64,000 nucleotides of DNA, from NCBI RefSeq assembly GCF_007362475.1, contig NZ_CP041687.1:2790001-2854000 (forward strand), written 5' to 3'. A program made the position numbers and the translations under genes. The notes beneath the pieces are model-generated. The model did no database searches, had not been told where the DNA came from, and saw only the letters and a program-made list of their open reading frames with translations. Below, piece by piece: positions 28,170-37,720 of this stretch (positions within the stretch are counted from its first letter, which is position 1; each line of letters begins with the position of its first letter). This DNA comes from Chryseobacterium sp. SNU WT5 (lineage in GTDB: Bacteria; Bacteroidota; Bacteroidia; Flavobacteriales; Weeksellaceae).

Positions 28170-28937
28170 TTAATTAATAAGCCATTGCAAGATAATAAAT
28201 AATAAAGGCAATCCGCTACAACTCTCTACCCAAAAAGAAAAATAGGAATCTTTATTAGAGTTCTCAGCATAGTAAATCAAGACAAAAGTGATTATCGCGG
28301 TTAAGAAGAAAGCAAATGAATAATCAGTTTTTAAGTAATAAATCGCAATGATTAAACTTATAAAAACCAAAATATAAGCAAAGTATTTGGTGTTCTGTTC
28401 GCCAATTAATCGTGGGAAAGTAATTACCGTATCCGATTTCATATCACGAATGTCAAAAGGTAAAACCAGCGCTGTAATAAACAACCAACTAATCCAGAAA
28501 ATCTCGGGATGAAAAACAGGTAGAATTAACCACGAATTAATTAAAGCCCAAGTTAAACCCACATAAAATATCTTAAATAGTGGAATGTTCCGGACAAAAT
28601 ATTTCAAGAATTTACTGTCATACAGAAGACCAATTACAATGATGATTAACCATTTTACCAAGCGACCGTCGTTATGATTATAGATAATCAATCCGGCCGA
28701 AATAATACCTGAAATGAGATTTAATATCAGAACTTTATAAAATAATTTTCCGCTATTTTGGTATTTTGTGTAAAGATATCCACTAAAGTAAGTAATGAAA
28801 ATCAGCGCAATGGTCGGAGTTTTGATAATATCCTGCTCGTACATAAAAAACACAGCAAATAAAGTTCCCATTAAAGAAACATAAATTTGACTGTCGATGA
28901 TGTATTTTTTTAGTAAATTTAAACGATGCATTTTCAC
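28170..28937 (-). CDS. UbiA-like polytopic membrane protein
   Basis: The 255-residue protein has seven to eight membrane helices. The second Asp motif of UbiA prenyltransferases is recognisable (LPFDIRDMKSDTVITFPRLIG). The first motif, NDxxDxxxD, is missing at its expected place (YFSGYLYTKYQ). It also contains the motif LLYDSKFLK. It may be a divergent UbiA enzyme that attaches a prenyl chain, or a relative that lost the activity. It precedes the POTRA/barrel gene on the same strand. The family assignment is moderate; the substrate is unknown. Confidence 0.65.
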   Translation of the reverse strand: MKMHRLNLLKKYIIDSQIYVSLMGTLFAVFFMYEQDIIKTPTIALIFITYFSGYLYTKYQNSGKLFYKVLILNLISGIISAGLIIYNHNDGRLVKWLIIIVIGLLYDSKFLKYFVRNIPLFKIFYVGLTWALINSWLILPVFHPEIFWISWLFITALVLPFDIRDMKSDTVITFPRLIGEQNTKYFAYILVFISLIIAIYYLKTDYSFAFFLTAIITFVLIYYAENSNKDSYFSFWVESCSGLPLLFIILQWLIN

Positions 28938-28988
28938 AAACTTTCAAGATTTTTAAAACCTTGAAGGTTTCAAATTAGAAACAAATCT

Positions 28989-31900
28989 ATGAAAAATAAA
29001 ATTTTTACAATCCTCCTGTTATTAATAAGTTTCAGTTATGTTTTCGGACAAAAACATTACGATGATCAATGGAAAAAGATATCAGAAAATTCCAAGACTG
29101 GAAAATTCAAATCGAATCTTCCTCTAATTTTAGAAATTCAAAACCAGGCTATGAAAGAAAAAAATGCCGTTCAACTCATTCGTTCGTTGAAAGCAGAATT
29201 CAGTATTGTTAATCAAACTTATGATGATACTAAAAATGATGCATCAAGTAAATTTTTTACGAAACTGAATGGTTTAGATGAGAAATTAAAAGATGATGAG
29301 AAATTGTTGTATCAGGTTTTGTTAGGTGAATTTTTTAGTGATTATTACAATCAAAATCAATGGCGAATTAATCAAAGAACGAATCTTAATAATCAGGATT
29401 TTGCTGAAATTGAAACGTGGTCAAAATTAGATTTTAAAAATTATTTAGCTAAACATTTCCAAAGTTTAGAATCTAAAAAAGTGGAATTACAAAAGATCTC
29501 AATGTCTAAGTATAAGGAGATTTTTAACCTAACTGAAGATTTAGAATATTTTCCAACCTTATTTGATTGGAATGCGATGAACGAAATCAAGTTCTACAAT
29601 AATTCTCAACTCTTCACGCCCAATGAATTGAAAGTCAATCAATCAAAAATTTCTAACTTATATTCGGAACTGATTCAGAAAAATTCAGGAAATTCAAAAC
29701 TCTATTTTCAGCATCAGAAATTAAATGATTACTGTGCTTTTTCAAATTGTAAAGATAAATTTGAACAACTGCAAAAATTAGTAAAAGAATCAAATTCAGA
29801 AGACGATTATAAACTCGTTGTTATTGGGGAAATCATTAATCATTTAAGAGATAAAGGAGATTATAAGTCAGCTTTAATTCAAATCAATGAAGCAAAGAAA
29901 AGTTATCCAAAATCCAAATTTCTTAACAATATTATCAATCAGGAAAATAGTATTCTACAGCCAACATTAGCAATTCATTTTGAAAAACATACGCAAGCAA
30001 ATCTTCCTATTCATTTGGTAGCAGAAGCGAAAAATGTGACCAAGTTTTCTTTAAATATTTACGAAGTTAAAGATGATCAACAGAATTTTTTAAAATATGT
30101 GGCTAACTCTTATGATAAAACCCGTTTTCCAGCCGTTAAGAAAACTTTAGTTCGGAAAGAGTCTTTTGATTTACAGGACTTAAAAGATTATAAAAATCAC
30201 AAAACTTCGTTAGAAATAAAATCACTTCCGTCTGGGATTTATCTTGCGGAATATGTTGTGGAAAATTCTATTCAAGATAATTTCTATTTTATTACAACCA
30301 ATTCGCGAATTATTTTTAATAAAAAAGATGACCGAAAAACCACTGACAATCAACTGAAACTCGTCAATCGTGAAAATGGTAAATCAGTTTCAAATGAAAA
30401 TCTGAAATTTTTTGAATTTACCAATGATAATAAAGCCAATTCTTTTGGTGCAAAAACTGACCAATCTGCAGTTTTCAAATTACCGATTTCCAAAGACAAT
30501 AGGTATTATCGCTATTATTTGGTGCAACAGCCTTCTACAAATGATTATAATTTAATGCAGGTTTATGGCAATCAATATTATAATGAGCCGAAGAAATTAG
30601 GAGAACAAAATCTCGCCCAAATTTTTATCGATCGGGGCATTTATCGTCCAGGACAAATTGTTTATTTTAAGGTGATTAACACTAAATTACTTTTGGATAA
30701 AGAATCCGTTTCTGCTGGAATTTCTCAGAAGATTACTCTTAACGATGCTAACGGCGAGGAGATTTCTACTCAAAAATTTACGACAAACGAGTTCGGTTCT
30801 TATAATGGGAGTTTCACTTTGCCGAACGGAAAATTGAATGGTCAATTTTCTTTGGAAGTAGATTCTGATAATGTAAATAATGATGCGACGAAATATTTTC
30901 AGGTTGAAGAATACAAACGACCAAAATTTGAAGTGACTTTTGATCCGATAAAAGAGGAATACAAATACGGACAAACCATTGAACTGAAAGGAAAGGCATT
31001 GATGTTTTCCGGTGTGGCTTTGAGTAATGCAACCGTGAATTATGAAATTAAAAAACAGAATATCCGATGGAGATATTTCTGGTGGTATCCGCGTGGAAAC
31101 GATAATGAAAATTCCATTTTAGGAGAAGTGAAAACCAATGAGAAAGGAGAGTTCATCATTAAAATCGATTTAAAGAAAGATGAAACTTTAGAAGGGATTC
31201 AGATCGATAATTATCAAATTAATGCGTCATTAACCGACATTAATGGTGAAACACAATCTGCGACGGAAAATGTAAAAGTCGCGTCGGTTTCTCATTATAT
31301 CAAAACCGATGATATTAAAGATTCTTTCACCGATGAACCAATTAAGGTTAATGTTGAGACTAAGAATTACAATGACCAAAATTTAAAAAAACCATATCAA
31401 GTTAAACTTTCAAAACTTCAACCGAAAGAAAGAGTTTTTCGATCAAATTTCGAAACTGAAATTCAGGATTTACCGAAGTTTTCAAAAGAAGAATTCGTTC
31501 AGAAATTCCCACACGATTATTTCTCCAAAGAAGAGAAAGAATGGAAAGAACAATCTGTCATTCTGAATGGAGTCCAGCGAAATGAACAATCCTTGGATCT
31601 TGGCAAACTCGCTGCCGGAAATTATAAACTCGAACTCTTTAATATTGAAGGAAAAGATACCATTAAAATTGAAAAAACTTTTGAAGTTTTTGACAAACGA
31701 TTTTTAGCAGATTCGCAGAAACCTTATTTAAAAGTTCTTCAACCAAAAGACGAATTCAAGCGAACTGAAAAAGCGAAGATATTTGTGTATTCTGCAATTC
31801 CGGATGCTTTGGTTAATGTCTATGTTCAAAATGGGAATGGTGAAACGGTAACGGAGCAAAAGAAGCTTAATTCCGATAGCAATCGGAATGGACTTTTAGA

Positions 31901-34865
31901 ATATGTTGTCAATTTCCCGAAAGACGAAAGCATTGATCAAATCAATGTTCAGTTTCAGCTGGTTGCTTTTAATGATGTTCAAACGCAATCGGTTAATTTG
32001 AAAATTGCGTCAGACAATAAACCTTTACGAATTGAAACTGTCACGTTTCGGGATAAATTAGAGCCCGGACAAAAAGAAAAATGGACGGTTAAAGTTTTGG
32101 GTGAGGATAAAGAGAAGATCAACTCCGAAGTTTTGGCGAATATGTATGATAAGTCTTTGGATCAATTTGCGAGTAATAGTTTCTCCTGGCAACAGATCTA
32201 TCAGAAATATTTTCTCATGAATTCTTATCGGATTAATGAAGGTTTGTCGCAAGAAAATTATAGCAAGCGAGTACCTTATTTAAACCAAAAGAATATAAAT
32301 ATTCCTGATTTTAATTGGTTTGATGGTGGTCTTGTAAATAATTCCTTATCTGGTAGAATTTCAGGAGTGCAAATGTCAGATGCAAAAAATCTAAATATTA
32401 TTAGAGGAACTGCTTCTGCGAAAATGGAATCTCCACCGCCACCAATCGCAAAACAATTAGAAACAACATCAGGTTTAATTTCTGATGAAGAAGTTGTAAT
32501 GGTTGGAGCAGGTACAAAAAAAGAAAACCTAGATAAAATTCCAGTTCGTCAAAATCTAAACGAAACTGCCTTTTTCTACCCAAACTTAATGACCGACAAA
32601 GACGGAAATGTAACTTTTGAATTCACTTCTCCGGAAGCATTAACGCAATGGAAACTGATGTTTTTAGCGCACACTAAAGATGCGCGGTCAGCAACTTTAG
32701 AAAAATCAGTCGTAACTCAGAAAGAGTTTTCCGTAACGCCGAATTATCCACGCTTTTTACGTGAGGGTGATGAACTGAATCTGCAGTCAAAACTTTCCAG
32801 TTTGGTCGATAAAAAATTGAGCGGAGTAGCACAGTTGCAAATTTTAGATGCATTTACGAATGAAGATATTTCCAGCAAATTCAATTTAAATGAAACTCAG
32901 AAAACATTTGATTTAGCAGAGAGAGGAAATTCCGTCGTGACCTGGAAATTGAAAGTTCCAAATGACGTTTCTTCAATGATCATTAAAGTCGTAGCAAAAG
33001 CTGGAAATTTCTCTGATGGTGAACAAAAAGCCATTGCTGTTTTACCGAACAGAATGTTGGTTACAGATGCTGTTCCAATATTTGTGAAAGAAGGACAAAC
33101 CAAAACTTTTGTTTTAGAGAATCTGGCGAAAAATACTTCGACAACTGCGACCAACTTTTCGAATACTTTGGAATTGACAACCAATCCGATATGGGAAATC
33201 ATGTTTGCTTTGCCAAGTTTAAAAAATGACCAAAACAATTCTGCAGATGTCGTTTTCAACAAATGGTCTGCCGATGTTTTAGCTTCCGAAATTTTTAAAG
33301 CCAATCCAAAACTGAAAAAGGTTTTTGAAGAGTATCAGTCGAAAGGTTTATTAAAATCTAATCTGGATAAAAATCAGGAACTGAAACAATTGTTGCTGGA
33401 AGAAACACCATGGGTTTTAGAATCGAAAAACGAAACGGAACAAATGGAAAAATTAGCGCGTTTGTTCGATGCGAATACGATGCGAAATTCGATTAATGAA
33501 GATTGGAGCGAATTGCTGAAACTTCAAAATCCTGATGGTGGATTTTCCTGGTATCAAGGTTATCCGAGTTCTTATTACAACTCATTGTACATCTTGAAAA
33601 ATCTTGGTAAAATAAATGAATGGCTGAAAGGAAATACTACAGAATATCAATCTGCGGAACAAAAAGAAATGGTTTCTAAACTGGTTAATTACGTTGATTC
33701 AGAAGTTCATAAATATTGGGACGTTAAGAAAGAGTACGTTTGGAATAACTATGTTTTGGACTATCTAGATACGCGTCATTATTGGGAAAAAGAATTTCCA
33801 CTGAAAGGAAAAGGAGCGCAATTAAAAACATTAGTTATTCAAAAAGCGCCAAAATCAGAAATCAAAGATTTCACGTTCTTTGGTTTGCACCGCGCTGCTT
33901 TACTTTTTGATGATTATAAACTTCCTATTTTATCTAAAAAATTACTGACTTATTTAAAAGAAACTTCAACCGAATCAGAAACTCAGGGAATTTATTGGAA
34001 ACAAAATCTGAACGATTGGGGATGGTATTCTTCAAAAACGGTGAACCACGCCGGAGCTTTGGAAGCCTTTAATAAATTGACTCCGAACGATGAAAAAATG
34101 ATTGAGGAAATGAAGATTTGGTTGATTACTCAGAAAGAAGTGAATTCTTGGGGAAGTTCGCGCGGAACAGCAGAAGTGATTTTCACGATTTTAAATTCAG
34201 GCAAATCATGGACTTCTTCAGAAAGCGATAAAGCCACTATTATTTGGGGATCCTCATCCCAACGTTCGCCAAGGGAGAAGGAGCAGCGCGCGACTGGTTA
34301 TATTAAACAAACTATAAAATCAGAAGAGATCAATAAAGATTTAGGAACTGTAACCGTAACAAAACCAGGTCCTGGAATTGTGCAAGGTGGTTTATTCTGG
34401 CAATATTATGAAGATTTAGATAAAATAAAATCGTCCGAATCTTATATCTCAATTACCAAAGAATTGTACAAGAAAGTGAAAACGGTGAATGGCGAGGAAT
34501 TGAAGAAAATTGCTGGAGATACGCCTTTGAAAGTTGGTGATAAAGTCACTGTAAGAATGATTCTTAATACCGACCGTAACATGGAATTTATTCACTTAAA
34601 AGATATGCGAGCTGCAGGTTTTGAACCTTTAAATGTGATTTCTGGCTATGAATGGAAAAACGGATTGGGTTATTATCAATCGACCAAAGATGCTTCCACC
34701 AATTTTTATATCGAGAATATGAGAAAAGGGAAATATGTTTTTGAGTATGATTATATCTGCAATGCTTCCGGAACTTTCAGCAATGGAATCACAACGTTGC
34801 AAAATTATTACGCACCGCAAATGAATGCACATACGAAAGGAACAAAAATCACAATCACTGAATAA
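28989..34865 (+). CDS. Alpha-2-macroglobulin family protein with a plug-like insert
   Basis: The 1958-residue protein has a signal peptide (MKNKIFTILLLLISFSYVFG). A helical N-terminal region of about 300 residues follows, then macroglobulin domains (RGIYRPGQIVYFKV near 548). The A2M core is at LTQWKLMFLAHTKD, near 1218. The thioester CxEQ motif expected near 1400 is absent (ALPSLKNDQNN instead). A terpenoid-cyclase-like helical domain and a C-terminal receptor-like domain end the protein. Residues about 1113-1145 (LSGRISGVQMSDAKN then IIRGTAS) resemble a SusC/RagA TonB plug. Bacterial A2Ms are envelope protease traps, but without the thioester this one would act by conformation or another role. 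A terminator follows. Confidence 0.9.
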   Translation: MKNKIFTILLLLISFSYVFGQKHYDDQWKKISENSKTGKFKSNLPLILEIQNQAMKEKNAVQLIRSLKAEFSIVNQTYDDTKNDASSKFFTKLNGLDEKLKDDEKLLYQVLLGEFFSDYYNQNQWRINQRTNLNNQDFAEIETWSKLDFKNYLAKHFQSLESKKVELQKISMSKYKEIFNLTEDLEYFPTLFDWNAMNEIKFYNNSQLFTPNELKVNQSKISNLYSELIQKNSGNSKLYFQHQKLNDYCAFSNCKDKFEQLQKLVKESNSEDDYKLVVIGEIINHLRDKGDYKSALIQINEAKKSYPKSKFLNNIINQENSILQPTLAIHFEKHTQANLPIHLVAEAKNVTKFSLNIYEVKDDQQNFLKYVANSYDKTRFPAVKKTLVRKESFDLQDLKDYKNHKTSLEIKSLPSGIYLAEYVVENSIQDNFYFITTNSRIIFNKKDDRKTTDNQLKLVNRENGKSVSNENLKFFEFTNDNKANSFGAKTDQSAVFKLPISKDNRYYRYYLVQQPSTNDYNLMQVYGNQYYNEPKKLGEQNLAQIFIDRGIYRPGQIVYFKVINTKLLLDKESVSAGISQKITLNDANGEEISTQKFTTNEFGSYNGSFTLPNGKLNGQFSLEVDSDNVNNDATKYFQVEEYKRPKFEVTFDPIKEEYKYGQTIELKGKALMFSGVALSNATVNYEIKKQNIRWRYFWWYPRGNDNENSILGEVKTNEKGEFIIKIDLKKDETLEGIQIDNYQINASLTDINGETQSATENVKVASVSHYIKTDDIKDSFTDEPIKVNVETKNYNDQNLKKPYQVKLSKLQPKERVFRSNFETEIQDLPKFSKEEFVQKFPHDYFSKEEKEWKEQSVILNGVQRNEQSLDLGKLAAGNYKLELFNIEGKDTIKIEKTFEVFDKRFLADSQKPYLKVLQPKDEFKRTEKAKIFVYSAIPDALVNVYVQNGNGETVTEQKKLNSDSNRNGLLEYVVNFPKDESIDQINVQFQLVAFNDVQTQSVNLKIASDNKPLRIETVTFRDKLEPGQKEKWTVKVLGEDKEKINSEVLANMYDKSLDQFASNSFSWQQIYQKYFLMNSYRINEGLSQENYSKRVPYLNQKNINIPDFNWFDGGLVNNSLSGRISGVQMSDAKNLNIIRGTASAKMESPPPPIAKQLETTSGLISDEEVVMVGAGTKKENLDKIPVRQNLNETAFFYPNLMTDKDGNVTFEFTSPEALTQWKLMFLAHTKDARSATLEKSVVTQKEFSVTPNYPRFLREGDELNLQSKLSSLVDKKLSGVAQLQILDAFTNEDISSKFNLNETQKTFDLAERGNSVVTWKLKVPNDVSSMIIKVVAKAGNFSDGEQKAIAVLPNRMLVTDAVPIFVKEGQTKTFVLENLAKNTSTTATNFSNTLELTTNPIWEIMFALPSLKNDQNNSADVVFNKWSADVLASEIFKANPKLKKVFEEYQSKGLLKSNLDKNQELKQLLLEETPWVLESKNETEQMEKLARLFDANTMRNSINEDWSELLKLQNPDGGFSWYQGYPSSYYNSLYILKNLGKINEWLKGNTTEYQSAEQKEMVSKLVNYVDSEVHKYWDVKKEYVWNNYVLDYLDTRHYWEKEFPLKGKGAQLKTLVIQKAPKSEIKDFTFFGLHRAALLFDDYKLPILSKKLLTYLKETSTESETQGIYWKQNLNDWGWYSSKTVNHAGALEAFNKLTPNDEKMIEEMKIWLITQKEVNSWGSSRGTAEVIFTILNSGKSWTSSESDKATIIWGSSSQRSPREKEQRATGYIKQTIKSEEINKDLGTVTVTKPGPGIVQGGLFWQYYEDLDKIKSSESYISITKELYKKVKTVNGEELKKIAGDTPLKVGDKVTVRMILNTDRNMEFIHLKDMRAAGFEPLNVISGYEWKNGLGYYQSTKDASTNFYIENMRKGKYVFEYDYICNASGTFSNGITTLQNYYAPQMNAHTKGTKITITE

Positions 34866-34931
34866 TTTTCTTTGCCAAATCGAAGATTCGACGTAGTTAA
34901 AGTTCAAAATCTTTAGCAAAGTTTTAAATAG

Positions 34932-34961
34932 ATCCGTTTCAATTTTGAAGCGGATTTTTTT
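34932..34961 (+). terminator. Terminator of the alpha-2-macroglobulin gene
   Basis: Arms atccgtttca and tgaagcggat (one G-U pair) form a 10-bp stem with a 4-nt loop, followed by tttttta. It lies 66 bp past the stop. Confidence 0.75.
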
Positions 34962-35006
34962 ATCATTTGAGAGAAAAAACGACTGCCACAAATTAGGATA
35001 TAAAAA

Positions 35007-35235
35007 TTTTTTCAACCACAAAGTCACAAAAGTTGATTACCATAATGATAGACAGAAGAACACAAAAGTGAAAATCTATAGATTTTCAAAGCTTTTGTGA
35101 TCTTAAGCGATTTGATTTTAAACTCTATTATCAAAGTAATCTTTGTTTCTTTATGGTTTAATATTTCTTTATTCTCATAGTTTATGTGGTAAACATCTTT
35201 AAAAAAAAATCTTTGCGGTCATGGTGCTTAAATTC
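35007..35235. repeat. Composite palindromic intergenic repeat before tolC
   Basis: Between the A2M terminator and tolC there is no gene (34866-35305). The block at 35013-35032 (accacaaagtcacaaaag) recurs in inverted, diverged form at 35133-35159. In the centre, acaaaag (35062) faces cttttgt (35092) around a perfect 18-bp palindrome at 35070-35087. A ctttgcggtc sequence at 35212 recalls the ctttgcgatc at 39392. This type of ACAAAG/CTTTG repeat is common in Bacteroidota spacers. Confidence 0.65.
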
Positions 35236-35305
35236 ATTTTTTGATAAATGTCAAAGGAATGAATTCTTATTTTCCGCAACTTTGCATCAACAAACAAACT
35301 TAGAA

Positions 35306-36709
35306 ATGAAAACCTTAAATAATTTAAGCAAACTATTACTCTTTTTTCCTGCGTTCGCATTTGCGCAATCAGCGCCTACCTTACAGGAATTGATTGATAG
35401 TGCTTTAATCAACGACGGAACATTAACCCAACAAACGCTTGAAAATAAATACACCAAACTCGACGATCAAAAACTGAAAGATGTTTTTCTTCCGAAAGTT
35501 GAAGTTTCAGGGAAAGCTGGTTATTTATATACTTCAGCACATCTAAAATCACCCGAAATTAATCTTCCCGCAGTTCCGCCAATTTTTCCAGGCGCTACAA
35601 TTCCAGAAGGACAAATCACCAATAATCTCAATATTTCAGGCTTTTCTACGATGGCAAAAGCAGAAGCAAGTGTCCTCTTATATTCAGGCGGAAAAGTAAA
35701 ATATCTTAAAGAAGCCAATCGTGAGAAAAATATTTCTGAAAATTTGCTGATGCAGAAAAGCCGTGATGAAATAATTACCGAAATTTCTAAAGCTTATGAT
35801 CAAATGGCTTTGATTCAGGAATCTAAGAAAGTTTTAGATGAGGCAAAAAAACGTTTAGACATTAATCGTAAAACCGCTGACAAAGCTTTAGGTTACGGAT
35901 TAATTACTCCGTACGATCGCAAAAAAATCGAATTAGCACAGGCAACTTTGGATTCTAAATTAGTAGAGTATGAAGGAAAAAAAGAACTGTTGATTACTCA
36001 AATTCAAATATTAACTGGAATTGAGCGGGAAAGAATTGCTCAGATCGAACCGCAACTTCAAACAATTTCTTACGAAGTTTTAGATCAGAATATTGAAAAT
36101 AGAGTAGAGATTCAAGCTTTGGAGCATGGTATCAAAGCAACCGATTATAAAATAAAAGCTGAAGAAAGATGGTGGGTTCCAAAAGTTCAAGCGCAAACTT
36201 CAGTGAGTTATTTTGGGTTGTTTAATAATAATATCTCAACTTCAAAAGAATTATTACCCAATACAGGAAAGAAATTAGATTTGAATCCTGCCAATATTAA
36301 TGTGTTGCCTTTGGTTCAAGCCGGAGTTGGATTTAAATGGGATATTTTTGATGGAAATGAAGGAAAGCATTTGGTTGAAAAAGCAAAAATTGAAAAAGAA
36401 ATTTTAGAGAACAAAAAACGTGATGCTTCCAAAAAACTCAATTTAAATTTAGCCAACAATCAAACCAATTATACGGTTGCTCAGGCTCAAATTAAGTTGA
36501 AAGAAAAATCCCGTGAAATAGCTAAGGAAGGCTTAGAACAAGTGGAGAAAGAATTCCGTTACGGAACCAAAACTTCGTCTGCTTTAATCGATGCAGAAAA
36601 TGATCTCGAAAATGCAGAACTGGAATTGCAGAACGCCATCTTTAATCAAAGAAGAAGTGCAATAGAATTGATGAAGTCGACTCAGAATTTGCAGATTCAA
36701 AAACTTTAA
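35306..36709 (+). CDS. TolC-family outer-membrane channel
   Basis: The ATG at 35306 is chosen because it begins a clean signal peptide (MKTLNNLSKLLLFFPAFAFA). An open stretch 40 codons upstream has no such feature. The 467-residue protein shows the two-fold TolC repeat of long helices and strands (TLQELIDSALINDGTL and, in the second half, KIEKEILENKKRDASKKLNL). Trimers form a tunnel across the outer membrane and periplasm. It is the first gene of a three-gene export operon with an HlyD-type adaptor (32 bp later) and an ABC-2 permease. Confidence 0.93.
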   Translation: MKTLNNLSKLLLFFPAFAFAQSAPTLQELIDSALINDGTLTQQTLENKYTKLDDQKLKDVFLPKVEVSGKAGYLYTSAHLKSPEINLPAVPPIFPGATIPEGQITNNLNISGFSTMAKAEASVLLYSGGKVKYLKEANREKNISENLLMQKSRDEIITEISKAYDQMALIQESKKVLDEAKKRLDINRKTADKALGYGLITPYDRKKIELAQATLDSKLVEYEGKKELLITQIQILTGIERERIAQIEPQLQTISYEVLDQNIENRVEIQALEHGIKATDYKIKAEERWWVPKVQAQTSVSYFGLFNNNISTSKELLPNTGKKLDLNPANINVLPLVQAGVGFKWDIFDGNEGKHLVEKAKIEKEILENKKRDASKKLNLNLANNQTNYTVAQAQIKLKEKSREIAKEGLEQVEKEFRYGTKTSSALIDAENDLENAELELQNAIFNQRRSAIELMKSTQNLQIQKL

Positions 36710-36741
36710 TTAAAACGAACAACCAACAACAAACAAACAAA

Positions 36742-37701
36742 ATGAAAAATACTGTATTAAAATCTTTGGCTTTAGTAAGTGTCATTACACTTTCTGGCTG
36801 TAAAGAAGCAAAACCGGAAAGAGCGATCGTCGGAAAAACCAAGAAAGAGGTGGTTTCCTTTTCACCAAAATTGACCGGGAGAGTTCTGAAAATTTACGTA
36901 GAAGAAGGACAAACCGTAAAAGTGGGAGATACACTTGCTCTTTTAGATGTGCCAGAAATTTCGGCAAAAATCGCACAGGCAAAAGGGGCGACTTCTGCTG
37001 CCAGAGCACAGGTTCAAATGGCTAAAAATGGGGCGAGTCCTGATCAGCTTAGACAATTGAAAGCAAAACAAAACGGTTTACAACAGCAGTTCAACTATGC
37101 GCAGAAATCATTTAACCGTGCAAAAAATATGTATCGAGATAGTTTACTTTCGCCTCAAAATTATGATGAATATTTTGCAAAATACCAAGGTGCAAAAGCG
37201 CAGTTGGATGCGGTGAATGCAGAACTTCATGATGTTCAGTTAGGAACACGCTTCGAAAAAATTGACATGGCACAAGGTCAGGCAAATCAAGCGATGGGTG
37301 CTTTGCAGGAAGCCAATGTGGCCAATGCAGAAAAATATATTATTGCGACAAATGACATGGAGATTGAAACGATCGCTTTAAACAAAGGAGAATTAGCAAC
37401 GGCCGGTTATCCGTTGTTTACAGGTTATATTCCCGAAACTTCTTATTTCCGTTTTACGATTCCTGAAAGTAAAATTGCAAAATACCAAAAAGGAATGTCG
37501 GTAAAAATGTTGGTGAATTATAGCAACAAAGAATTCTCAGGTAAAATTATAGCTATCAAACAATTGGCAAAATATGCTGATATCACCACCGCTTTCCCAG
37601 ATTACGAACCTGAAGAAGCGATTTATGAAATTAAAGTTGTTCCTGAAAATAAGGACGCGACCATAGATATTTTGGTGAATTCAAACGTGACTTTAAAATA
37701 G
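36742..37701 (+). CDS. HlyD-type membrane-fusion lipoprotein
   Basis: A lipoprotein signal (SVITLSGC, Cys 20) anchors the protein. Two half-lipoyl parts (RVLKIYVEEGQTVKVGDTLA and later NDMEIETIALNKGELATAGY) flank a long coiled-coil hairpin (residues about 75-190, rich in Gln/Ala). The beta-barrel domain follows (FRFTIPESKIAKYQKGMSVK). At 319 residues it is a short adaptor. It connects the permease in the inner membrane with TolC. The whole operon is read in the same direction with spacings of 32 and 19 bp. Confidence 0.92.
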   Translation: MKNTVLKSLALVSVITLSGCKEAKPERAIVGKTKKEVVSFSPKLTGRVLKIYVEEGQTVKVGDTLALLDVPEISAKIAQAKGATSAARAQVQMAKNGASPDQLRQLKAKQNGLQQQFNYAQKSFNRAKNMYRDSLLSPQNYDEYFAKYQGAKAQLDAVNAELHDVQLGTRFEKIDMAQGQANQAMGALQEANVANAEKYIIATNDMEIETIALNKGELATAGYPLFTGYIPETSYFRFTIPESKIAKYQKGMSVKMLVNYSNKEFSGKIIAIKQLAKYADITTAFPDYEPEEAIYEIKVVPENKDATIDILVNSNVTLK

Positions 37702-37720
37702 TCGCCTCAAACCCAAAATA

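Noticed and set aside
35186-35305. N-terminal extension of the TolC-family protein
   Set aside because: The in-frame upstream codons give a Lys/Cys-rich start with no signal peptide and fall in a repeat-bearing spacer; the ATG at 35306 gives a clean signal peptide.
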